DNA of 64,000 nucleotides from an uncultured Verrucomicrobiota bacterium (GTDB lineage: Bacteria; Verrucomicrobiota; Verrucomicrobiia; Opitutales; Opitutaceae), in assembly GCA_903876795.1 (NCBI GenBank), contig CAIRBK010000072.1, forward strand, positions 62,001-126,000. The letters are read 5' to 3'. This document shows positions 35,530-43,971 of this stretch, piece by piece. Each line of letters opens with the position of its first letter. Within the stretch, counting starts at the first letter, position 1. The notes under the pieces were generated by a model. That model was not told the DNA's origin. It did no database searches and was given only the letters and a program-made list of their open reading frames with translations. Made by a program: the position numbers and the translations under genes.

Positions 35530-36941
35530 GCTTCAAACTCAGCAAGGCCGTTAATCCGGATCGTGTATTCATCACGCGGCGGCCCGACATGGCTAGTCGT
35601 TTGGATCCCTTTTTCTATATTCCCTCAGTTGTTGCCTTGGAAAAGCGAGTACGAGCCGCCGGAGCAAAGCCGTTGAGAACCTTCGTGCGAAGTATTGCTG
35701 GTGGAGCCACACCATCGAAGACCGATGGTGGCCAATACTACACGGATGAAAAACAGGGCGTGCCTTTCGTTCGTGTTCAAAATCTCAACACGACAAGCGA
35801 TCTTTCTTTGGACGACTGTATTTTCATCACCCGAAAAACTCATGATGAAATGCTCGCGCGGAGTCAGGTTGTCGGCGGCGACCTGCTTATCAAAATCACC
35901 GGAGTAGGCCGGATGGCGGTCGCATCGGTTGCGCCCAATGGTTTCGAGGGAAACATCAATCAACATATTGTCGTCTGCAAAACCGGTGATCGTAAGGTCA
36001 GCGAAGCGTTGGCCGCCTATCTTAATCTGGATTTTGTTGAACGCCTCGCCTTCCGACGGGCAACAGGAGGCACCCGACCGGCACTCGACTATCCTGCGCT
36101 TCTTTCCATCCCGGTAATTTTAGATCAACGCGTTCCAGAGCTAAGCCGTATAGCGACTGGTGAATATCTGCGCATGGAAGCAATCGCCCGCCAACTCCTC
36201 GCCAGCATCGACGACCTGCTGCTGACCGAACTCGGCATCCAGCTCCCGCCCGAACCGCCCGCCACCCTCGCGAACCGGGTTTTCCCCCGCCCGTTTTCCG
36301 AACTGACGGGTCGTCGTTTCGACCCTTCATCACACTTACGAAACCTTGATCTCACGGGCGGCAAGTTCCCCGCTTTGCCGCTCACGAAGGTCGCCCAGCT
36401 CAACCCCCGAACCGATTTCTCCCAACTCGAATCCTCGCCCATCTCGTTCGTGCCCATGGAAGCGGTCTCGGACGACCTCGGCGAAGCCGACCGCTCCGCC
36501 ACCCGCCCGGCCAACGCCGCCAAAAGCTACACTCCATTTCAAGAAGGCGACGTGATCTCCGCCAAAATCACCCCCTGCATGGAAAACGGCAAAGCCGCCG
36601 TGCTGCGCGGACTGGTTGGTGGTTATGGCTACGGCTCCACCGAGTATCACGTCTTCCGTCCCGACCCCACGCGTCTGAACGCCGAATATCTCCACGCGCT
36701 GCTGCGACTCCAAACCTTGCGCCGCCACGCCCGCCTTTTCTTCACCGGCTCTGCGGGCCACCAACGCGTCTCAGAGGAGTTTTTCTATCGCCTGCAAATC
36801 CCTGTGCCTCAGTTGAAAAACCAGGAGCGCATCGTCGAAAAGATTGCCGCCCGGCGCGACGAAGCCAAGCGCCTGCGCGCCGCCGCCGCCGCCCAACTCG
36901 CCGCCGCCAAGCTGGAGATCGAGGCGATGATCCTCGGCTAA
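35526..36941 (+). CDS. DNA specificity subunit (HsdS/BcgIB-like)
   Basis: The TTG start overlaps the methylase stop by 4 bases; 471 residues. It contains two target-recognition domains. The first is about residues 20-215, and the second about 240-440, ending in FYRLQIPVPQLKNQERIVEKIAARRDEAKRLRAAA, the usual coiled-coil spacer. An analogous spacer follows the first domain (EYLRMEAIARQLLASIDDLLL). DNA for the first recognition domain (about 35560-36170) is visibly richer in A/T and uses different codons from the second half and from the methylase gene. This suggests the domain was exchanged by recombination. The recognised sequence should be bipartite and cannot be predicted here. Confidence 0.88.
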   Translation: MSFKLSKAVNPDRVFITRRPDMASRLDPFFYIPSVVALEKRVRAAGAKPLRTFVRSIAGGATPSKTDGGQYYTDEKQGVPFVRVQNLNTTSDLSLDDCIFITRKTHDEMLARSQVVGGDLLIKITGVGRMAVASVAPNGFEGNINQHIVVCKTGDRKVSEALAAYLNLDFVERLAFRRATGGTRPALDYPALLSIPVILDQRVPELSRIATGEYLRMEAIARQLLASIDDLLLTELGIQLPPEPPATLANRVFPRPFSELTGRRFDPSSHLRNLDLTGGKFPALPLTKVAQLNPRTDFSQLESSPISFVPMEAVSDDLGEADRSATRPANAAKSYTPFQEGDVISAKITPCMENGKAAVLRGLVGGYGYGSTEYHVFRPDPTRLNAEYLHALLRLQTLRRHARLFFTGSAGHQRVSEEFFYRLQIPVPQLKNQERIVEKIAARRDEAKRLRAAAAAQLAAAKLEIEAMILG

Positions 36942-37086
36942 AGTTTTAAATTGCATGGTATTTCCAAGATTTACTCGTACGATCAACCCTGCCCATTCTC
37001 CCAAAAATGACTTGCACGGCCGCAATAATCCGTAAGTTCTCCTCTATCCAATTTCTACCGTTACGCCCGTAGGCGGGCAAAATTCA

Positions 37087-37116
37087 AACCCGTGTTCCCG
37101 CAATGGAACACGGGTT
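37087..37116 (+). promoter_or_regulatory. Perfect 12-bp hairpin just before the NYN gene
   Basis: AACCCGTGTTCC pairs perfectly with GGAACACGGGTT across a six-base loop. CACTTTTT then leads straight into the ATG at 37125. It has terminator shape but sits 8 bases before a start codon and leaves no room for a normal ribosome site. Confidence 0.65.
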
Positions 37117-37124
37117 CACTTTTT

Positions 37125-37844
37125 ATGAAAAAGAAGGTCGCGATCCTCGTAGACGCCGAGTGGTTCCGGAAAATGCTCAAAGGGGCATTTGCTCCCCGGC
37201 CAGTTCCTTCATCATCAGCCCCGGTGACGCCGCCTGCGCCCTCGGCACCGACGGCTCCCGCCACTCCCGTCGTCGCCATCACCGCCGACCTTTTTTACCG
37301 CAACGCCTGCGCCGCCCTCGATCCGCAGGAGGAGGACTTGTTTCGTTTCTTCTGCTACGACTGCGAACCCTTCGACAAGCAGCAGCGCAATCCTGTCGAT
37401 CAGAGCTGGGTGAAGTTCGGCAAGGGCAACCCGGTTTACGAGGACCGCATGAAGTTTTTCCGTGAGATCGGCGCCCTGCCCTACGTCGCCCTCCGGCGTG
37501 GCGTGGTGAAGGGCCGCGGATGGGAAATCAAAGAGTCGTTCACCAGCCAGTTACTGTCGGCTCCCCACGGCACGGTCACGCTGGCGGCCGGTGACATCCG
37601 CTACGGCATGGAACAGAAGGGCGTCGATATGCGCATCGGCATGGACTTCGCCACTCTCAGCCTGAAACGGCTGGTTGATCGCATCATCTTGATCAGCGGC
37701 GACACCGACATGGTCCCGGCCATCAAGCTCGCCCGCCGGGAGGGCATCCAAGTGTGCATGGTGCAAGTCGGCACTCATGGCCGCCTCGCCCCCACGCTCA
37801 TCGAAGACGCCGATCTCGTTCGCACCATCACGCCGGTGCCTTAA
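37125..37844 (+). CDS. NYN-domain (LabA/PIN-like) putative ribonuclease
   Basis: The product is 239 residues from the ATG at 37125. It begins MKKKVAILVDAEWFRKML, the first acidic residue of an NYN/PIN fold. A Pro/Ala/Ser linker follows, then KGWEIKES-like sequence (GRGWEIKESFTSQL) and KGVDMRIGMDFATLSLKRLVDRIILISGDTDMVPAIKLARREGIQVCMV. In this family the Asp residues of VDAE, KGVDMRIGMD and SGDTD bind the metal for RNA cleavage. Its place beside restriction-modification and vapBC genes suggests a defence or regulatory role, but that is inference. The frame is open to a GTG inside the hairpin upstream, which would add 11 residues; I prefer the ATG. Confidence 0.82.
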   Translation: MKKKVAILVDAEWFRKMLKGAFAPRPVPSSSAPVTPPAPSAPTAPATPVVAITADLFYRNACAALDPQEEDLFRFFCYDCEPFDKQQRNPVDQSWVKFGKGNPVYEDRMKFFREIGALPYVALRRGVVKGRGWEIKESFTSQLLSAPHGTVTLAAGDIRYGMEQKGVDMRIGMDFATLSLKRLVDRIILISGDTDMVPAIKLARREGIQVCMVQVGTHGRLAPTLIEDADLVRTITPVP

Positions 37845-37959
37845 ATGCCACCTAAGCCCAAGACGGTTTCACCGCCTGGCCCGACTTCCTTCGCATAACC
37901 ACCACCGCCCCGGAGCAAAAGCCGGCCCGTTTCCTCCCCGCCCTTGATGCCCACTCCCT

Positions 37960-38196
37960 GTGGATACTCCGTATGCACAAAAGCACGGCCATCCCTTCAC
38001 CTCCAAGGTCTTCAAGTCGGGCAACTCGACCGCCTGCCGCCTGCCCCGCTCCATCAAACTCAAGGCCAAAGCCTACATCATCGAGCACCACGGCGGCAGC
38101 CTCCGCCTGATCGCACCCGCCGCCGAAGCCAAACGGCTCAAGGCTCTGCGCGCCCTGTGGGGTTCCGCGCCGGATTTCCCCGGTCATACCCCGTGA
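37960..38196 (+). CDS. vapB: VapB-type (AbrB-fold) antitoxin
   Basis: The 78-residue product from a GTG start contains SKVFKSGNSTACRLPRSIKLKAKAYIIEHHGGSLRLI, the swapped-hairpin AbrB/MazE DNA-binding pattern of VapB antitoxins (KVFKSGNSxAxRLP). The C-terminal part (WGSAPDFPGHTP) corresponds to the toxin-neutralising arm. The N-terminal leader (MDTPYAQKHGHPF) is longer than usual. The vapC start overlaps its stop by 4 bases, the normal arrangement. The antitoxin looks intact although the toxin is not. Confidence 0.8.
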   Translation: MDTPYAQKHGHPFTSKVFKSGNSTACRLPRSIKLKAKAYIIEHHGGSLRLIAPAAEAKRLKALRALWGSAPDFPGHTP

Positions 38197-38414
38197 TCCA
38201 CCTGCCGGACACCAATGTCTGGTCATGTTGCCTGCGTCATCGCAACGAAGACTTGCTTCGGCGTTCCCGCGTCGAGGCGTGGCTCCCCGAGTGCCGCCTG
38301 TCCGCAATCGCCCTGATGGAGCTCGAATACGGCGGCGTCTTCGTCATCCGCCACCTCAGCAAGTTCTCCCGCATTCCCGGTCTCGACTGCGAGGATTGGC
38401 AGTCCGCCCGCTGA
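38193..38414 (+). pseudogene. vapC: VapC toxin with internal in-frame deletion
   Basis: The frame encodes 73 residues where VapC normally has about 130. It starts like VapC (HLPDTNVWSCCLRHRNEDLL), keeping the first acidic residue, and continues to [11 protein letters not shown] with the second. It then jumps to [21 protein letters not shown], which matches the extreme C-terminus of VapC (typically TxNxxEFSRVPGLxxENW). About 55-60 residues are missing without a frame shift, including the region holding the third catalytic acid (usually in NDxxIAAHA). The product should be inactive as a ribonuclease. It might still bind VapB. Confidence 0.75.
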
Positions 38415-38535
38415 TCCCGCAGTGTCGCCGCTTCTTTCGGTCGTGCCGGGCCGGAGCATTGCGCCTGCGGGACCGGCGGCTTTCGCCCTTGCGGGGGAGG
38501 GGGGCGGCTGCGATGCCTTTACGTCCATCCCGTCC

Positions 38536-39657
38536 ATGATCATCGACTCCCGTTATCACCTGCTGGCCCAGGGCCTCACCGGATTTTCCTGCGAACTCAA
38601 GAAGGGCGAACGCGTCCTCATCGACGCCTTCGACGTGCCCGAGGCCATGGTCATCGCGCTCATCCGCGCCGTCCGCGCGCTCGGCGCCCATCCCTACGTC
38701 AACCTCCACAAGGCCCGCGTCACCCGCGAGCTCATGCTCGGCGCCGAGGAGGCCCAATACGCCCCCCACGCCGAGGTCGAGTTCGCCCGGATGCAGAAGA
38801 TGGACGCCTACATCGCGCTTCGCGGCTCCGACAACATCTTCGAAAACTCCGACGTCCCCTCCGCCAAGGTCCAGCTCGTCTCCAAGCTCATGAAGCCGGT
38901 GCTCGACCACCGCGTGAACAAGACCAAGTGGGTCTTGCTCCGCTGGCCCACCTCGGCCATGGCCCAGCAGGCCGGCCTGAGCACCGAGGCGTTCGAGGAT
39001 TTTTATTTCAAGGTCTGCACGCTCGACTACGCCCGTCTCATCCCCGGCATGAACGCCCTCAAGGCCCTCATGGACAAGACCGACCAGGTCCACATCAAGG
39101 GCCCCGGCACCGACCTGAGTTTCTCGATCAAGGGCATCGGCTCCCAGACCTGCGGCGGCCGGCGCAACATCCCCGACGGCGAGGTGTATTCCTGCCCGGT
39201 GAAGGACAGCGTCGAGGGCGTCATCAGCTACAACGCCCCAACCGTCTATCTCGGCACTTCGTTCGACAACATCCGGCTCGTTTTCAAGAAGGGCAAAATC
39301 GTCGAGGCCACCGCCAACAACACGAAGCGCCTCAACGAAATCCTCGATAGCGACCCGGGCGCGCGCTACATAGGGGAATTCGCCATCGGCTTCAATCCGC
39401 ACATCCTCGAACCCATGCGCGACATCCTCTTCGACGAGAAGATCGCCGGCTCCTTCCACTTCACGCCGGGCCAGGCCTACGAGGGCGCGGGCAACGGCAA
39501 CAAGAGCCAGGTGCACTGGGACTTGGTGAGCATCCAGCGTCCCGAGTGGGGCGGCGGCGAGATCTGGTTCGACGGCAAACTCATCCGCAAGGACGGGCTC
39601 TTCGTGCCCAAGTCCCTGCACAAGCTGAACCCCGAGCACCTGCTCGGCGCCAAGTAA
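38536..39657 (+). CDS. M29-family aminopeptidase
   Basis: The ATG at 38536 gives 373 residues; upstream open sequence (from 38422) is Gly/Ala-rich and unlike the family. The thermophilic aminopeptidase (M29) pattern is clear: [24 protein letters not shown] with the first glutamate ligand, [11 protein letters not shown] with the second, then [27 protein letters not shown] with the His, Tyr and His ligands. It probably removes N-terminal residues from peptides in the cytoplasm as a two-metal dimer. It is followed after 27 bases by the pseudouridine synthase gene, so the two may share a transcript. Confidence 0.88.
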   Translation: MIIDSRYHLLAQGLTGFSCELKKGERVLIDAFDVPEAMVIALIRAVRALGAHPYVNLHKARVTRELMLGAEEAQYAPHAEVEFARMQKMDAYIALRGSDNIFENSDVPSAKVQLVSKLMKPVLDHRVNKTKWVLLRWPTSAMAQQAGLSTEAFEDFYFKVCTLDYARLIPGMNALKALMDKTDQVHIKGPGTDLSFSIKGIGSQTCGGRRNIPDGEVYSCPVKDSVEGVISYNAPTVYLGTSFDNIRLVFKKGKIVEATANNTKRLNEILDSDPGARYIGEFAIGFNPHILEPMRDILFDEKIAGSFHFTPGQAYEGAGNGNKSQVHWDLVSIQRPEWGGGEIWFDGKLIRKDGLFVPKSLHKLNPEHLLGAK

Positions 39658-39684
39658 GCGGATACGTACCACCGCCGCCGCCCC

Positions 39685-40677
39685 ATGGAAACCATCCGCC
39701 ACACCGTGCCGCCCGGCTCCGCCCGAGCCCGTGCCGACAAGGTGCTGGCGGCGGCGTTCCCCGAGCACAGTCGGGTGGCGTTTCAGCGGGCGATGGACGT
39801 CGGCCTGGTCACGCGCAACGGCAAGGTCATCGACCGCAGCGCCGAGTTGGTCGGCGGCGACGAGCTGGCCTTTGCGTTCCCCGAGCTTAAGCCGGCCGAG
39901 CTAAAGGCGGTCGATATTCCCCTCGACGTCATCCACGAGGACAAACACCTGCTCGCGATCAACAAGGCCGCCGGCATGGTCGTGCACCCCGGCGCCGGCA
40001 CCGGCGAGGACACGCTGGTCCATGCGCTGCTCTCCCACTGCGAGGGCGAGCTGAGCGGCATCGGCGGTGTCGAGCGCCCCGGCATCGTGCATCGCCTCGA
40101 CCGCGAGACCTCCGGCGTCATGCTCGTCGCCAAGACCGACGCTGCCCACCGCGGCATCTCGGAGCAATTCGCCGCCCGCACCTCGCACAAGCAATACCTG
40201 GCGCTGGTGGACGGCGTGCCGTCGCTCCTGAGCGGCAGCCTGCGCAAGCCCATCGGTCGCAACCCCACGCAGCGCCACAAAATGGCCCTGGTCGAGGGCC
40301 CGGGCGGACGCGAGGCGCACACCGATTGGGAGCGAGTGGAGGCATTTGGCGGCAACCTGTGCTCGTTGATGCGCTGCACCATCCACACCGGGCGCACGCA
40401 CCAGATTCGCGTACACATGAAAGCCCTCGGCCACATCCTGCTGGGCGACGTGGTTTACGGCTGGAAACCTAGCCCGCGCCTGCCGAGCCAGCCCGCGCGC
40501 ATGATGCTCCATGCCGAGCACCTGGTGGTGAAACACCCGGTTACCGGCAAGGTGCTCGATCTGCGCGCGCCGCTGCCGAAGGATTTCGAGGCGATGCTGA
40601 AGTCGCTGCGAAAGCTGGAAAAACCCGCCGCCACCGGAGTCAAACGCGGGTTGCGCAGCCCTAAGGGACCGAAGTGA
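39685..40677 (+). CDS. RluD-like pseudouridine synthase
   Basis: The 330-residue product has an N-terminal S4 RNA-binding domain (ADKVLAAAFPEHSRVAFQRAMDVGLVTRNGK). The RsuA/RluA catalytic domain follows, with GIVHRLDRETSGVMLVAKT, whose Asp is the catalytic residue, and CTIHTGRTHQIRVHMKALGHILLGD. This S4 plus RluA layout is that of RluD, which modifies helix 69 of 23S rRNA. RluC has the same layout and cannot be excluded from sequence alone. The C-terminal tail is basic. A GC-rich hairpin follows the stop. Confidence 0.9.
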   Translation: METIRHTVPPGSARARADKVLAAAFPEHSRVAFQRAMDVGLVTRNGKVIDRSAELVGGDELAFAFPELKPAELKAVDIPLDVIHEDKHLLAINKAAGMVVHPGAGTGEDTLVHALLSHCEGELSGIGGVERPGIVHRLDRETSGVMLVAKTDAAHRGISEQFAARTSHKQYLALVDGVPSLLSGSLRKPIGRNPTQRHKMALVEGPGGREAHTDWERVEAFGGNLCSLMRCTIHTGRTHQIRVHMKALGHILLGDVVYGWKPSPRLPSQPARMMLHAEHLVVKHPVTGKVLDLRAPLPKDFEAMLKSLRKLEKPAATGVKRGLRSPKGPK

Positions 40678-40683
40678 TCGGGA

Positions 40684-40707
40684 GCCTGCCCGATCTGGCG
40701 GGCAGGC
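40684..40707 (+). terminator. Hairpin after the pseudouridine synthase gene
   Basis: A 9-bp perfect stem, GCCTGCCCG with CGGGCAGGC, has a six-base loop and starts a few bases after the stop. There is no T-run after it, so it may slow but not by itself end transcription. Confidence 0.45.
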
Positions 40708-40766
40708 CTCACAACGCTCCGACGTATCCGACTTATACCAATGGCCGGATGCTTTTGGACCTGGGT

Positions 40767-40930
40767 GTGTTTTTTAAAGAACTCAGGTCGTCGAAATCCG
40801 CGAGTGAGAGGAGAAACAGGCAGGGCCGACGTTGCCCTCGACGGCACGACCACCCGGGTCGCCTCCGTCTCGGCCGCCTTGGCCGAGCCCGCTTCTCCGC
40901 TCACGCCGACCCGATTTCTTTCAGAAACAC
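40767..40930 (+). repeat. MITE-like element, copy A
   Basis: One of four copies (see 42314, 43780, 48358). The ends are inverted repeats: GGGTGTGTTT...AAAG at the left and TTTCAGAAACACACCC at the right. Conserved interior blocks are AAAGAACTCAGG, AGGGCCGACGTTGCCCTC, GACGGCACGAC and GCCGACCCGATT. An internal hairpin CTCGGCC-GCCTT-GGCCGAG is intact in this copy. It has no coding capacity. TGGAC occurs just outside both ends here, a possible but unconfirmed target duplication. Confidence 0.8.
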
Positions 40931-40941
40931 ACCCTGGACGA

Positions 40942-41039
40942 TCTCCAGACCGAAATCGCTCCGCGATTCCGCTACGTTGGGAATCCGTAGGGGAAAAGCG
41001 GAGACGTTTCGACCGTACAGTCTTAATTCACGCAACCAT
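40942..41039 (+). repeat. 97-bp interspersed repeat, copy 2 of 2
   Basis: This is the second copy of the element at 708-804, starting 11 bases after the right end of MITE-like copy A. It keeps GAAATCGCTCCGCGATT, CTACGTTGGGAATCCGTAG and CGCAACCAT. The remaining bases between it and the DUF4082 gene show nothing further. Confidence 0.75.
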
Positions 41040-41096
41040 GCGTATAAAGACGCCCTTGGCCTGGACCGGGTGACGTGGATAGCTGGTCAAATTTGA

Positions 41097-42137
41097 TTAA
41101 TCGATCGGGGTGTAGGCGGGTTCGACCCAGTAGCGGCTATTCTGAAAGGACTGGGTGGGCATGCCTTCTCCGAGGAAACCATAACGATAAACGCCGGCGC
41201 CGACCGGATAGGTAAGGGGACCGACGACTTTGGGCGCGGCATAGAATTCCGGGCTGAAGGCGTAGCGACCACCCGCGTGAAAATAGGACACGGTATAGGT
41301 ACGGCCGGCATCGACAGGGATGTTTTGGGCAAACGTCAGGTTGGCCCAGCCGGGGAGGGTGGCAGGCAGGCCGTTGCCAGCCAAGGCGGTGGCGAGCACC
41401 CTGCCGGTGTCATCGTAGAGGTAGGCGTAAAACACGCCGTCGCCTTGGTCTTGGCGATAAAAACGCACGCCGTTGATTGTGCCGGCCTTGCCCACGACGA
41501 ACTTGGTGCCCACTTCAACCCGGTTTAAGTCGGAGAAGGCGGTGATGGCGGGGGTGTCGGGGGTAAAGCTCACGTCCACCCAGTAGTTGGTGGCAAGATA
41601 CGTGTCGGTTGGGAAACCGCCGCCGGGACTGTACTTGTAAACGGTGGTGGCGCCGCCGTCGGGGAGGTCGCCTTCGGGGGGGGCGGCGAGGAAGGGGGTA
41701 TAACGACCGGATTCAAGGAAGTAGAGGTTGTCGTAGGCATAGGCACCGGCTTCGGCGTAGTAGGCGGCGACGTAGGTCTTGCCGGCTTCGACGACAATGG
41801 GGGTGCTGAAGGCAATGGACGCCCAACCGGGGAGCGCGGCGGGGAGACCCTCGAAGGTGTTGGCTTGCCCGAGGATGGCGCCGTTGGTGTCGTAGAGGCG
41901 GACGCGGAAGGAGCCTGTGCCTTGGGTGCCGCGATAGAAGCGGATGGCGGTGATCTTGCCGTTTTCCTTGGGGTAGAAACGGACGCCAAGTTCGACGGGG
42001 AGGGCGTCGTTGGCGACGACGACCTTCGGCGAGACGGACAAGGGGAAGAGCGTTTGGCCAGTCTGGGCCTGGGAAGAAAGAGCCAGGGAACCGGCGAGCG
42101 CGGCGAGCAGGAGCGGGAAACGTAGTGATTTTCTCAT
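41097..42137 (-). CDS. Secreted protein with two DUF4082 domains
   Basis: The 346-residue product starts with a signal peptide (MRKSLRFPLLLAALAGSLALSSQAQ). Two DUF4082 modules follow: the first with LGVRFYPKENGKITAIRFYRGTQGTGSFRVRLYD and the second with GTKFVVGKAGTINGVRFYRQDQGDGVFYAYLYD, each ending in (Y/S)RYWV-like sequence. DUF4082 is a beta-sandwich often found in large secreted or cell-wall proteins, perhaps binding carbohydrate. No other domain is present, which is unusually simple. The leader upstream (about 150 bases) is A/T-rich, with a run of T and TATAAA, and probably holds its promoter. Confidence 0.88.
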   Translation of the reverse strand: MRKSLRFPLLLAALAGSLALSSQAQTGQTLFPLSVSPKVVVANDALPVELGVRFYPKENGKITAIRFYRGTQGTGSFRVRLYDTNGAILGQANTFEGLPAALPGWASIAFSTPIVVEAGKTYVAAYYAEAGAYAYDNLYFLESGRYTPFLAAPPEGDLPDGGATTVYKYSPGGGFPTDTYLATNYWVDVSFTPDTPAITAFSDLNRVEVGTKFVVGKAGTINGVRFYRQDQGDGVFYAYLYDDTGRVLATALAGNGLPATLPGWANLTFAQNIPVDAGRTYTVSYFHAGGRYAFSPEFYAAPKVVGPLTYPVGAGVYRYGFLGEGMPTQSFQNSRYWVEPAYTPID

Positions 42138-42313
42138 GATGCGTGCTGATATGATGGTTTATTTGCGGTTTTGTTTTTTTAGAACGTGCGCAGAGAAAGA
42201 GGCCCATCGACCTCCTCGCAAGTATGGCAGGGAGTCACATATCCTTTATACGGATTATTGACGTTAATTGTTAGCCAAGCGTAAAAGCGGCGATGAAGGC
42301 GGCAACCTGGGTA

Positions 42314-42477
42314 GTGTTTCTGAAAGAACTCAGGTCATCGAACTCTGCGAGTGAGAGCATAAGCAGGCAGGGCCGACGTTGCCCTCGACGGCACGACCCG
42401 CCGGGTCGCCTCCGTCCCGGCTGCCTTGACCGAGCTCGCTTCTCGTCTCACGCCGACCCGATTTATCTCAGAAACAC
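42314..42477 (+). repeat. MITE-like element, copy B
   Basis: This copy is 164 bases, the same length as copy A, and roughly 85-90% identical by eye. It begins GTGTTTCTGAAAGAACTCAGG-type sequence and ends TCTCAGAAACAC. The central hairpin is degenerate here. It lies between the divergently placed upstream part of the DUF4082 gene and the 3' end of ppx, where no gene is found. Confidence 0.82.
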
Positions 42478-42505
42478 ACCCAAAGGCAAAAACGGGGGCG
42501 GGTTG

Positions 42506-43459
42506 TCATGTGGATACATCAGCCAGCGACTGAGCGGCCAGGCCCCAGCGCAGGTTGTAGAGCGAGTGATGGAAACGGTCGAACATCCCGAACTCGGCCA
42601 GCGTCACCACGGTGACGAGCGCCGCCGGGAACACGTCGGCTCGGGCCGCCGGCATGCCGGGGATTTTTTTGCGTTCCTCGAGCGTTAGCGAACCGACTTC
42701 GTCGAGCAGGTCGTTCAAAGTAGACAGTGAAACGAGGGAGGGCGTGTTCTCCAGATTAACGCCGTGCAGGGCACCCTTGATGAGGCGCACGCCGGTGAGC
42801 GTGCCGCCGGTGAACACGGCCTCGGCCTCCGGGAGGTTGAAACGGAAGCCAGCCGCCTTGATCGTATCGCGCACATGCAAGGCCAGCGCCGTGCATTCGC
42901 CGGCGGTGAGCGGAGCCCGCGGGTCGGCGATGAATTTTTCGGTCATCCGCACGCACCCGAGGCGCAGACTAAGCGCCTGCTCGATGCGGCGGTCGCGGAA
43001 GGCAAGGCACTCCAGGCTGCCGCCGCCGAGGTCGAAGACATAGAAGTTGCCCAAGTGGGCTAGGGCGGGGTCGCAGGTGAGCCCCCGGCCGATGAGATTG
43101 GCCTCTTCGTCGCCGGAGAGGATGCGGATGGCGTGGCCTGTGGTGGCGCGCACCCGTTCGCGGAACTCGTCGCCGTTGAGGGCGTCGCGCACCGCGCTGG
43201 TGGCGACGAGCACGGTGGAGGTCGGCGAGAACGGGGTCGCGAGGGCGAGCAGCTCTACGATGGCGGCGAGTCCGCGGGTCATGGCTTCCTCGGTGAGACG
43301 TGGTTCGGCCCGGCTGATGCCGGCGCTGATGCGCGCGTCGATGGTGTGGGTCGTGAGCGCCTTGATCGCGCCGCCGGCGTGACGGGTGGCGACAAGGATC
43401 TTGATCGAATTGGAGCCAATATCGATGACGGCGACGACGGGAACGGGCGACGAAGACAT
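42506..43459 (-). CDS. Ppx/GppA-family exopolyphosphatase or pppGpp phosphatase
   Basis: The ATG at 43459 gives a 317-residue protein. It has the ASKHA ATPase-fold marks of Ppx/GppA: VAVIDIGSNSIKILV, SAVRDALNGDEF, ILSGDEEANLIGRG and FYVFDLGGGSLECLAF. The protein is the short, single-lobe-pair form without the C-terminal HD domain, like Ppx1 of actinobacteria. Substrates can be polyphosphate or pppGpp and sequence does not decide. Upstream frame sequence (FRVFREP) is translated short repeat and is not part of the gene. Confidence 0.87.
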   Translation of the reverse strand: MSSSPVPVVAVIDIGSNSIKILVATRHAGGAIKALTTHTIDARISAGISRAEPRLTEEAMTRGLAAIVELLALATPFSPTSTVLVATSAVRDALNGDEFRERVRATTGHAIRILSGDEEANLIGRGLTCDPALAHLGNFYVFDLGGGSLECLAFRDRRIEQALSLRLGCVRMTEKFIADPRAPLTAGECTALALHVRDTIKAAGFRFNLPEAEAVFTGGTLTGVRLIKGALHGVNLENTPSLVSLSTLNDLLDEVGSLTLEERKKIPGMPAARADVFPAALVTVVTLAEFGMFDRFHHSLYNLRWGLAAQSLADVST

Positions 43460-43465
43460 GATGGG

Positions 43466-43528
43466 CTCACGAAATACACGAAACACACGAAAAGGAAGAA
43501 CGGGATTGGCGGGCCGCGAAACACGCGG
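43466..43528 (-). repeat. Short repeats upstream of ppx
   Basis: Read on the minus strand, CCGCGTGTTTCGCGG (a small hairpin, identical to one at 3467-3481) is followed by three imperfect 9-base units of the type TTTCGTGTG just before the ppx start. The remainder of 43529-43779 shows no gene or further repeat. Confidence 0.6.
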
Positions 43529-43779
43529 AGGGCAGGATTCGTAGGAGCGGCCTGCGGCGGAAACTGACGAGGCGGTGCCGAGCCATCCTCTGTAAGCAGG
43601 CTCCTACCTCGGGCGGGCACGCCCCCTTTATGAAATCGTCCTTCCCCGGGCGTTTGGTTTGGGACATCGAACCGCGCGTCCGGGAATGGACGTGGCTACG
43701 CCGGGGCCGTTCCTTGGTGAGCATTCGTGTTCTTCGCGGTTTAAACCTCGGGTTCCTCGGGACGGTTTCCCTCAACGGT

Positions 43780-43945
43780 GTGTTTCAGAAAAAAACCGGG
43801 CCGGCGTGGGAGGCGAAGCGGGCTCGGCCAAGGCGATCGAGACGCAGGCGACCCGGCGGGTCGTGCCGTCGAGGGCAACGCCGGCCCAGCCTGTTTATCC
43901 TCTCACCCGTAGAGTTCGACGACTTGAGTTCTTTCAGAAAAACAC
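43780..43945 (-). repeat. MITE-like element, copy C (inverted)
   Basis: This copy, 166 bases long, is in reverse orientation relative to the other three. Its reverse complement begins GTGTTTTTCTGAAAGAACTC and ends TTTTTCTGAAACAC. The blocks GACGGCACGACCCGCCGGGT and CTTGGCCGAGCCCGCTTC are preserved. It lies upstream of no start codon; both flanking genes point left. Confidence 0.8.
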
Positions 43946-43971
43946 CCCGGGATCCGTGTATCCGGCGGGTG

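Noticed and set aside
33370-36941. Incomplete type I restriction system that lost hsdR
   Set aside because: Its methylase chain already carries a nuclease site, which ordinary HsdM lacks, so the BcgI-like reading explains more. A distant hsdR cannot be excluded.
41097-42137. Two similar halves of the DUF4082 protein as a recent duplication
   Set aside because: The halves share only family motifs and are well diverged. Tandem DUF4082 units are normal.
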